A stretch of DNA of 15,027 bases from the NCBI GenBank assembly GCA_905203765.1, contig CAJKXC010000062.1, forward strand, positions 1 to 15,027. Direction: 5' to 3'. Position 1 is the first letter of the stretch. The number at the start of each line of letters is the position of its first letter. Shown piece after piece: positions 1 through 5,447 of the stretch. A program made the translations under genes and the position numbers. Source of the DNA: an uncultured Bacteroides sp. (GTDB taxonomy: Bacteria; Bacteroidota; Bacteroidia; Bacteroidales; Bacteroidaceae). Under the pieces are notes generated by a model. It was not told the DNA's origin. It made no database searches and saw nothing but the letters and a program-made list of their open reading frames with translations.

Positions 1-4
1 CAAT

Positions 5-63
5 GTCCTATAGGACTAAACATTAATCCAGTCAACTAAAGTCAGGACAGTACAGACAGTACA
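5..63. repeat. Palindrome and 9-bp tandem duplication
   Basis: Two small perfect repeats are visible. GTCCTATAGGAC at 5-16 is a 12-bp palindrome. GACAGTACA occurs twice in tandem at 46-54 and 55-63. No coding frame with recognisable content covers this stretch. The function is unknown; these may be the edge of an intergenic repeat or of regulatory DNA for a gene left of the window. Confidence 0.6.
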
Positions 64-64
64 A

Positions 65-104
65 GGTGAAGGCTTGAAACCTCAACTTTTCCCCTGCCTT
101 CACC
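65..104. repeat. 9-bp inverted repeat (GGTGAAGGC / GCCTTCACC)
   Basis: The arms GGTGAAGGC (65-73) and GCCTTCACC (96-104) are perfect complements separated by 22 nt. A smaller TTGA/TCAA stem lies inside at 74-85. There is no T-run after it, so it does not look like an intrinsic terminator. Another GGTGAA occurs at 147-152. It may belong to a dispersed intergenic repeat family, which is inference. Confidence 0.55.
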
Positions 105-109
105 CGCTA

Positions 110-127
110 TTGCCTGTGGACAGGCAA
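110..127. repeat. Perfect 7-bp hairpin (TTGCCTG-TGGA-CAGGCAA)
   Basis: TTGCCTG at 110-116 and CAGGCAA at 121-127 form a perfect stem with a TGGA loop. It sits directly after the 65-104 inverted repeat. Neither strand has a T-tract next to it, so termination is unlikely. Function unknown. Confidence 0.55.
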
Positions 128-164
128 CTACAGAAAGCGTTGAAGAGGTGAACCCCTTTTCTAT

Positions 165-216
165 AAAAAAAGAGCGGAGTGCGCCGGAGTTTATTACTCC
201 CGGCGTACTCCGCTCT
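165..216 (-). terminator. Intrinsic terminator of argS
   Basis: Arms at 171-190 and 196-216 pair almost perfectly over about 20 bp (one wobble-type mismatch and one bulged base) around the loop TTATT. On the minus strand the stem is followed by seven Ts (the A-run 165-171 on the plus strand). It lies 21 nt past the argS stop codon, as expected for a strong rho-independent terminator. Confidence 0.93.
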
Positions 217-236
217 GATAATTTATATGCAGATTC

Positions 237-2054
237 CTACATTCTGTCCGGCACCTCGATACCCAGCAATCCCATTGCCAGGCGCACTACTTTCGCTACT
301 TCGGACGACAGCGTCAGGCGGAATACCTTCACTGCCTCGTTCTCTTCGCGCAGGATGCTGAAGTCGTGATAGAACTGGTTGTACTCTTTCACCAGGTCAT
401 AAGCATAGTTGGCTATGATAGACGGGCTGTAGTCTTCGCCGGCTTGCTTCACTACGGCGGCAAAGTCGGCAATCTGCTGTATCAGGCCTTCTTCTTTCTC
501 GCTCAGTTCGATGCCGGTGGGAAGCTGTGCAGGGATGGCAATGCCTGCCTCTGCCGCCTTGCGGAGCACGGACTGGATGCGGGCATAGGTATACTGGATG
601 AACGGACCCGTATTGCCGTTGAAGTCGATGGACTCCTTGGGGTTGAACGTCATGTTCTTGCGGGCATCCACCTTCAGGATGAAGTACTTCAAGGCACCCA
701 GACCTACGATGCGGGCGATGTTGTCCGCCTCGGCTGCCGTCAGCCCGTCGAGCTTGCCCAGTTCGTTGGAAGTTTCGCGGGCAGTGGAGATCATTTCCGC
801 CATCAGGTCGTCGGCATCTACCACCGTACCCTCGCGGCTCTTCATCTTGCCTTCGGGCAATTCCACCATGCCGTAGGAGAAGTGCACCAGGCCCTTGCCC
901 CATTCAAAGCCCAACTTGTCGAGCAGGATGGAAAGTACCTGGAAGTGATAGTTCTGCTCGTTGCCTACTACGTAGATCATCTTGTCGATGGGGTAGTCGG
1001 CAAAGCGGAGTTTGGCGGTGCCGATGTCCTGAGTCATGTAGACAGACGTGCCGTCGGCACGGAGCAGCAGTTTGTGATCCAGCCCTTCGCCGGTGAGGTC
1101 TGCCCATACGGAGCCGTCCTCTTTCTTATAGAAGAAGCCTTTCTCCAGACCTTCCATCACCTTCTCCTTTCCTTCGAGGTAGGTATTGGACTCGTAGTAT
1201 ATCTTATCGAAGGTGACGCCCATCATGCGGTAGGTTTCGTCGAAACCGGCGTATACCCAGTCGTTCATCTGTTTCCACAAGGCACGTACTTCGGGGTCGT
1301 TGGCTTCCCACTTCACCAGCATTTCGCGGGCTTCCTTCATCAGGGGGGATTCTGCCTCGGCTTTGGCTTTGGCTTCTTCCTCGGTCATGCCCTGGCGTTG
1401 GTATTCTGCCGCCAATTCTTTTACTTCCGCCTTGTAATGTTTGTCGAAGGCCACGTAGTAGTCGCCAATCAGGTGGTCGCCCTTCTTGCCGGACGATTCG
1501 GGTGTTTCGCCGTTGCCATACTTCTGCCATGCCAACATGGACTTGCAGATGTGTATGCCGCGGTCGTTGACGATGTTGGTCTTCACTACCCGGTTGCCGT
1601 TGGCTGCCATGATGTTGGCAAGCGCACAGCCCAGCAGGTTGTTGCGCACATGCCCCAGGTGAAGCGGCTTGTTGGTATTGGGCGAGGAGTATTCTATCAT
1701 CACCAGCGGGGAGTTTTCGGTAGCCGGTACCACGCCGTATTGCTCGTCGGCATGGATATCATTGAGCAACTCCACCCAGGTGGCGGAAGCAATCGTCAGG
1801 TTGAGGAATCCCTTGATGACGTTGAAGGCTGCCACCGAAGGCTCATTAGCCTGCAAGTATTCGCCGATCTCCTGTGCCGTCTGCTCCGGCCCTTTCCGGG
1901 ACATCCGCAGGAAGGGGAAGACAACTAGCGTGAGGTGTCCTTCAAATTCTTTCTTGGTTTTCTGCAACTGCACCTGTGCGGCAGGCACGTCCTGTCCGTA
2001 CAGCGCTTTCAGTCCGCCAATGACGGACGTTACCAGTTTCTGTTCTATATTCAT
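237..2054 (-). CDS. argS: Arginyl-tRNA synthetase
   Basis: This cytoplasmic class I aminoacyl-tRNA synthetase joins arginine to tRNA-Arg using ATP. The 605-residue product has the family's usual order. An N-terminal additional domain (about 1-110) precedes the catalytic domain, which opens with the HIGH-type motif HLGH at 132-135 in the stretch SSPNTNKPLHLGH. The KMSKS-equivalent loop is KMKSREG at 403-409. The C-terminal helical anticodon-binding domain contains IQYTYARIQS near 486-495 and ends VPDRM. The start chosen is ATG at 2052-2054 (MNIEQKL). A longer frame reaches 2123, but those 23 extra codons would overlap the argS promoter at 2080-2111 and lack family similarity. The gene is followed by a terminator and has its own promoter, so it is probably monocistronic. 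Family assignment is secure. Confidence 0.98.
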   Translation of the reverse strand: MNIEQKLVTSVIGGLKALYGQDVPAAQVQLQKTKKEFEGHLTLVVFPFLRMSRKGPEQTAQEIGEYLQANEPSVAAFNVIKGFLNLTIASATWVELLNDIHADEQYGVVPATENSPLVMIEYSSPNTNKPLHLGHVRNNLLGCALANIMAANGNRVVKTNIVNDRGIHICKSMLAWQKYGNGETPESSGKKGDHLIGDYYVAFDKHYKAEVKELAAEYQRQGMTEEEAKAKAEAESPLMKEAREMLVKWEANDPEVRALWKQMNDWVYAGFDETYRMMGVTFDKIYYESNTYLEGKEKVMEGLEKGFFYKKEDGSVWADLTGEGLDHKLLLRADGTSVYMTQDIGTAKLRFADYPIDKMIYVVGNEQNYHFQVLSILLDKLGFEWGKGLVHFSYGMVELPEGKMKSREGTVVDADDLMAEMISTARETSNELGKLDGLTAAEADNIARIVGLGALKYFILKVDARKNMTFNPKESIDFNGNTGPFIQYTYARIQSVLRKAAEAGIAIPAQLPTGIELSEKEEGLIQQIADFAAVVKQAGEDYSPSIIANYAYDLVKEYNQFYHDFSILREENEAVKVFRLTLSSEVAKVVRLAMGLLGIEVPDRM

Positions 2055-2079
2055 GACTTCTAATGTATTTTCGCGGGCA

Positions 2080-2111
2080 CAAAGATAGCGCAAACGTAAA
2101 TATGAATCAAA
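2080..2111 (-). promoter_or_regulatory. Consensus Bacteroides promoter for argS
   Basis: On the minus strand TTTG (2108-2111) is followed by exactly 20 nt and then TATCTTTG (2080-2087). This is a full match to the Bacteroides primary-sigma consensus TTTG-N19-21-TAnnTTTG. Transcription should start near 2073, giving a leader of about 20 nt. The TTTG is part of the T-tract of the upstream hup terminator. The region after the -7 box is GC-rich (TGCCCGCG). Confidence 0.85.
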
Positions 2112-2138
2112 AAAAGGAGGCACTTTCTGTGTCTCCTT
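2109..2138 (-). terminator. Intrinsic terminator of the HU gene
   Basis: On the minus strand a 10-bp stem with one G-T wobble (arms 2129-2138 and 2114-2123, loop AGAAA) is followed by a run of seven Ts (A-run 2109-2115 on the plus strand). It begins 25 nt past the HU stop codon. Its T-tract overlaps the -33 element of the argS promoter. Confidence 0.88.
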
Positions 2139-2163
2139 CCTTTTAGCTTGAGTATACTTATGC

Positions 2164-2430
2164 TTATTCAGCTGTCAGTTCTGCTCCCGGTTTAAACTTA
2201 ACCACTTTCTTAGCCGCGATCTGAATCGGCTTTTTCGTAGAAGGATTGATACCTGTACGCGCAGCTCTTTCTGCCACGGAGAATGTTCCGAAACCTACCA
2301 ATGAAACCTTATCACCAGCTTTCATTGCCTTACCTACTGATGCAGTAAATGCATCCAATGCCTTCTTAGAATCAGCTTTTGTCAAACCGGATTCAGCAGC
2401 CATAGCGTTAATAAGTTCTGCCTTATTCAT
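2164..2430 (-). CDS. HU-family DNA-binding protein
   Basis: This small nucleoid protein (88 residues) is expected to bind and bend DNA as a dimer. The N-terminal helical half carries the typical NKAELI...SGLTKADSKKALDAF pattern. The core GFGTF lies at 46-50, and the DNA-binding arm AARTGINPST has the conserved intercalating proline at P63. The C-terminal stretch KKVVKFKPGAEL is characteristic of the family, and the length is normal for HU. It is transcribed on the minus strand, divergently from the rhomboid operon, and ends at its own terminator just upstream of argS. I could not find a convincing full promoter. TATCTTTT at 2459-2466 is a near match to the -7 box, but no TTTG lies at the right distance. 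HU rather than IHF is favoured by length and sequence; the exact paralogue is not decidable here. Confidence 0.96.
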   Translation of the reverse strand: MNKAELINAMAAESGLTKADSKKALDAFTASVGKAMKAGDKVSLVGFGTFSVAERAARTGINPSTKKPIQIAAKKVVKFKPGAELTAE

Positions 2431-2580
2431 AATGCTTTAATTAATTAATATGTTACACAAAAGATATAATAGTTTCCTTTCACAAACTTCCACAAAAATA
2501 GAGCAATATTTCTGAATATCAAATAAAAACATTAAAAAAAGATTGGAAATCAGTGAAAAAAGAGGATTAGAACTGGCATT

Positions 2581-2598
2581 TTCTGTTATGGAACAGAA
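2581..2598. repeat. Operator-like inverted repeat (TTCTGTT-ATGG-AACAGAA)
   Basis: Perfect 7-bp arms TTCTGTT (2581-2587) and AACAGAA (2592-2598) flank ATGG in the divergent hup/rhomboid intergenic region. It sits where the -33 region would lie for the possible -7 box TACTTTTG at 2607-2614. This fits a repressor or activator site, but no regulator is identified. Confidence 0.45.
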
Positions 2599-2604
2599 TT
2601 TATT

Positions 2605-2644
2605 CGTACTTTTGTCGGGAAAGGCAAGATAAAGTACGTTCCCG
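2605..2644. repeat. Two interleaved inverted repeats
   Basis: CGTACTTT (2605-2612) pairs with AAAGTACG (2631-2638), and CGGGAA (2616-2621) pairs with TTCCCG (2639-2644). The two pairs interleave (A B A' B'), which is a pseudoknot topology if the whole stretch is transcribed. A TAnnTTTG-like box (TACTTTTG, 2607-2614) overlaps the first arm, so the arms could instead act at the DNA level. Function unknown. Confidence 0.4.
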
Positions 2645-2660
2645 GCACAGCTTGGGCAAG

Positions 2661-2692
2661 TTTGCATATGCCCCCGATTTGCACTATCTTTG
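2661..2692 (+). promoter_or_regulatory. Consensus Bacteroides promoter for the rhomboid operon
   Basis: TTTG at 2661-2664, a 20-nt spacer and TATCTTTG at 2685-2692 match the Bacteroides sigma consensus exactly. The predicted start near 2699 leaves a short leader of about 20 nt before ATG 2722. This placement rules out the upstream in-frame starts at 2662 and 2668 as normal initiation codons. Confidence 0.85.
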
Positions 2693-2721
2693 CCGCAAAT
2701 TATAATGAAGAAAAACAGATT

Positions 2722-3405
2722 ATGAATACTATACCTACTGTCACCAAGAATATTTTAATCATCAATGTGCTGATGTTTCTGGGCACCATCGTAGCCCAGA
2801 GCTACGGCATAGACCTCGACAAATATTTAGGCTTGCATTTCTTCCTTGCCGGCGACTTCAATGCGGCACAGCTGATTACCTATATGTTCATGCACGCCGG
2901 ATTTGCACACATATTCTTTAATATGTTTGCCGTATGGATGTTCGGACGCATTCTGGAACAGGTTTGGGGGCCGAGACGGTTTCTTTTCTACTATTTGGCG
3001 TGCGGCATAGGTGCCGGGCTTGTTCAGGAAGTAGTGCAATACATTCATTATGAGACGGTACTTTCGGCTTACGACAGTGTAAATACCGGGCTGTCCATCA
3101 TCCCGATGAAGGAATATCTCAATATGATGACTACGGTGGGCGCCTCGGGTGCGGTGTATGCCATCCTGCTGGCATTCGGTATGCTGTTCCCCAACCAGCA
3201 GATGTTCATTTTCCCGCTACCCTTCCCTATCAAGGCCAAGTATTTTGTAATCGGGTATGCGTTGATAGAGCTATATGCCGGGTTTGCAAACAACGCGGGA
3301 GACAATGTGGCACACTTCGCACACTTGGGCGGCATGATATTCGGCTTTATCCTGATTATGTACTGGAGAAAAAAGAACAAAGGAAATGGCTACTATTATA
3401 ACTGA
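2722..3405 (+). CDS. Rhomboid-family intramembrane serine protease (first of pair)
   Basis: The 227-residue polytopic membrane protein should cleave transmembrane substrates inside the inner membrane. Visible rhomboid signatures are the L1-loop/TM2 stretch TYMFMHAGFAHIFFNMFAVWMFG (about 53-75), the catalytic GASG motif with Ser142 at 140-143, and the catalytic His201 in AHFAHLGG. A Ser-His dyad is therefore present and the enzyme looks active. It has about six hydrophobic segments, the basic bacterial rhomboid layout, and a short charged tail. ATG 2722 (MNTIPTV) is chosen because the promoter overlaps the longer frame. Its last 20 nt overlap the next rhomboid gene, which suggests translational coupling. 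The substrate is unknown. Confidence 0.95.
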   Translation: MNTIPTVTKNILIINVLMFLGTIVAQSYGIDLDKYLGLHFFLAGDFNAAQLITYMFMHAGFAHIFFNMFAVWMFGRILEQVWGPRRFLFYYLACGIGAGLVQEVVQYIHYETVLSAYDSVNTGLSIIPMKEYLNMMTTVGASGAVYAILLAFGMLFPNQQMFIFPLPFPIKAKYFVIGYALIELYAGFANNAGDNVAHFAHLGGMIFGFILIMYWRKKNKGNGYYYN

Positions 3406-4276
3406 TCTGAAGGAGAAATTCCGCAAAGGGAATATATACATCCAGCTGATTTACATCAATGTGGCGGTATTTGTCCTCACCACATTGGCGGAAGTCCTGC
3501 TCCAGCTCTTTAACCGGAGTCTGGGCGATGTATTCGAATGGCTAGAACTGCCCGCTTCCTTCTCGCGCTTCATACTGCAACCGTGGTCGCTGCTGACGTA
3601 TATGTTCATGCATGCCGGACTGATGCACATACTCTTCAATATGTTGTGGCTCTATTGGTTCGGGGCGTTGTTCCTGAACTTCTTCTCGGCCAAACATCTG
3701 CGAGGGGTGTACATTTTGGGCGGTATCTGCGGCGGTGTGCTCTATATGGCAGCCTATCATATCTTCCCGTATTTCCGTCCCATGATAGATTATTCCTTCA
3801 TGCTGGGCGCGTCGGCGTCGGTACTTGCCATCGTAGCCGCCACCGCCTATCGGGAGCCTAACTACCCGATACGCCTTTTTCTTCTCGGCACCCTGCGCCT
3901 GAAATACCTGGCACTGATTGTTATCGGCACGGATTTACTGTTCATCACTTCCAGCAATGCCGGCGGACACATCGCCCACTTGGGTGGAGCTTTGGCTGGT
4001 CTGTGGTTTGCCGCCGGGCTCAGTAAGGGAAGGGACATCACCACCTGGATCAACAAACCGCTCGATGCACTGATCTCCCTGTTCAGCTTCAAGCCCCGAA
4101 AGCCGAAGATGAAGGTGCATTACGGCGAAAGCAGACAGAAAGATTACGATTACAATGCCCGCAAGAAAGCCCAGTCCGACGAAATAGACCGCATCCTCGA
4201 CAAGTTGAAGAAGTCCGGATACGAAAGTCTGACCACGGAAGAAAAGAAAAGCCTGTTCGACGCGAGCAAACGTTAA
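3386..4276 (+). CDS. Rhomboid-family protein with GASAS motif and charged C-terminal tail
   Basis: This 296-residue membrane protein is a second rhomboid. Its start codon lies within the end of the first rhomboid gene, with AAAGGAA just before ATG 3386 as a possible ribosome site. It has the same TYMFMHAGLMHILFNMLW block (71-88) and the His motif HIAHLGG with His198. The active-site loop reads GASAS (141-145) instead of GxSG, so Ser143 is present but the following glycine is replaced by alanine. After the last membrane segment comes a cytosolic tail of about 80 residues: a basic linker, then a charged helical unit DEIDRILDKLKKSGYESLTT near 265-284. Similar short tails occur on many Bacteroidetes rhomboids (from memory, a DUF6576-like unit). 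It could be an active protease with a tolerant motif, or a weakened partner of the first rhomboid. The sequence cannot decide. Confidence 0.93.
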   Translation: MATIITDLKEKFRKGNIYIQLIYINVAVFVLTTLAEVLLQLFNRSLGDVFEWLELPASFSRFILQPWSLLTYMFMHAGLMHILFNMLWLYWFGALFLNFFSAKHLRGVYILGGICGGVLYMAAYHIFPYFRPMIDYSFMLGASASVLAIVAATAYREPNYPIRLFLLGTLRLKYLALIVIGTDLLFITSSNAGGHIAHLGGALAGLWFAAGLSKGRDITTWINKPLDALISLFSFKPRKPKMKVHYGESRQKDYDYNARKKAQSDEIDRILDKLKKSGYESLTTEEKKSLFDASKR

Positions 4277-4277
4277 C

Positions 4278-4312
4278 CAACTATCAATTATCAACTATCA
4301 ATTATCAACTAT
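4278..4312. repeat. Heptamer tandem repeat, five units of CAAYTAT
   Basis: Units CAACTAT, CAATTAT, CAACTAT, CAATTAT and CAACTAT run without a gap (a 14-bp unit repeated 2.5 times). They fill almost the whole 40-nt space between the second rhomboid stop and the GTG start of the next gene. Slippage here would change the spacing between the genes, not their frames. AT-rich heptad runs of this kind are common between Bacteroides genes as far as I recall. Confidence 0.9.
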
Positions 4313-4316
4313 ATAA

Positions 4317-5417
4317 GTGAAGCACCTCGGTAAATTTGTCGCCCTACTGATTCTGGCGGTCAATGCCTTGTTTACGGGCTTGCTACTTTTCACCGCTTAC
4401 AGTCCGCACATCCAGCCGGCTACGCATCCGGTACAGTCGTGCCTGGGACTGGCATTCCCTATTTTCCTGGTGATAAACGGCTGCTTCCTTATCTTCTGGC
4501 TGGTGATTCAGCGCTATAAATCGGCGTTGCTGCCCCTGGTGGGGTTCCTGCTGTGCTACTCGCAGATACATACTTACCTGCCTGTCAACTTCCGTACGGA
4601 CAATTTGCCCGAAAACAGCTTCAAGATGCTTTCCTATAATATTATGGGATTCGACGGCACCGTCAAGAAAGATGGCAAGAACCCGATACTGACTTATCTG
4701 AAAGAAAGCAATGCCGACATACTTTGCCTGCAAGAGTATGCCACGTTGGACTACTCCAACTTCCTTTCGCAGAAGGATGTGGAACGGGAATTGAAAGCGT
4801 ATCCCTATCATCGCATCAATGTTGTGGGCAAGGGCAAGAGTCAGACAAACAAGTTGGCGTGCTACTCGAAGTTCCCCATCCTCTCGGCGCGCGTGCTGGA
4901 CTATCCGAGCGAATACAACGGCTCTGTGGTATATGAGCTGAAGATAGGGGAAGATACCGTCACAGTCATCAACAACCACCTGGAATCGAACAAGCTGACC
5001 AAAGCCGACAAGGTGGTATACGAAGATATGCTGAAATCTCCCGAGAAAGAGAAAGTGAAGAGCGGGTTGCGCCTGCTTGTGCGCAAGCTGGCAGAGGCTT
5101 CTGCCATCCGCGCCCCGCAAGCCGATGTCATTGCACACGAAATAGCCGTTTCGCCGCACTCCCATATCATAGTATGCGGCGACTTCAACGATACGCCCAT
5201 CTCCTACACGCACCACACCATTGCGCAAGAACTGGATGATGCTTTCACCCGGTCGGGGCGGGGATTGGGTGTCTCCTACAATCAGAACAAATTCTATTTT
5301 CGGATAGACAATATACTGACAAGCAAGAATCTGAAGGCTTACAACTGTACCGTAGACCGCTCCATCAAAGATTCGGACCACTATCCGATATGGTGTTTCA
5401 TAGCCAAGAAAGAATGA
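4317..5417 (+). CDS. Membrane-anchored endonuclease/exonuclease/phosphatase-family protein
   Basis: The 366-residue protein has two or three N-terminal hydrophobic segments (about 7-27, 44-65, 69-84) followed by an EEP-fold domain, the metal-dependent phosphoesterase fold of DNase I, exonuclease III and inositol phosphatases. Motifs in order are LSYNIMGFDG (Asn108), LCLQE (Glu140, metal ligand), NNHLES (His221), GDFNDTP (Asp289, Asn291), RIDNIL (Asp331) and SDHYP (Asp354, His355). The active-site set is complete, so it should be catalytic, probably on the outer face of the inner membrane. The substrate (nucleic acid, phospholipid or sugar phosphate) cannot be told. The start is GTG at 4317; no other in-frame start would keep the membrane segments. 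It is the third gene of the rhomboid operon, 40 nt after the second rhomboid and 30 nt before the peptidase. Confidence 0.9.
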   Translation: MKHLGKFVALLILAVNALFTGLLLFTAYSPHIQPATHPVQSCLGLAFPIFLVINGCFLIFWLVIQRYKSALLPLVGFLLCYSQIHTYLPVNFRTDNLPENSFKMLSYNIMGFDGTVKKDGKNPILTYLKESNADILCLQEYATLDYSNFLSQKDVERELKAYPYHRINVVGKGKSQTNKLACYSKFPILSARVLDYPSEYNGSVVYELKIGEDTVTVINNHLESNKLTKADKVVYEDMLKSPEKEKVKSGLRLLVRKLAEASAIRAPQADVIAHEIAVSPHSHIIVCGDFNDTPISYTHHTIAQELDDAFTRSGRGLGVSYNQNKFYFRIDNILTSKNLKAYNCTVDRSIKDSDHYPIWCFIAKKE

Positions 5418-5447
5418 AAGAAATCAATATCTAATACATAAAAGCAT

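Noticed and set aside
366..1928. 520-codon open frame on the plus strand opposite argS
   Set aside because: It lies fully antisense to a certain argS gene, its translation shows no recognisable domain, and it arises from codon bias of the real gene.
2055..2123. N-terminal extension of argS by 23 codons
   Set aside because: It would start upstream of the consensus argS promoter and inside the hup terminator; ATG 2054 gives the family-typical N-terminus.
2458..2496. Promoter of the HU gene
   Set aside because: TATCTTTT is a one-off -7 box, and candidate -33 elements are 16 or 26 nt away; I could not support a full promoter.
2662..2721. Longer first rhomboid starting at TTG 2662 or ATG 2668
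   Set aside because: Both codons lie within the promoter TTTG-N20-TATCTTTG, upstream of the predicted transcription start, so they would not be in the mRNA.
4383..5381. 332-codon antisense frame opposite the EEP gene
   Set aside because: Fully covered by a gene with complete catalytic motifs on the other strand; its own translation is featureless.
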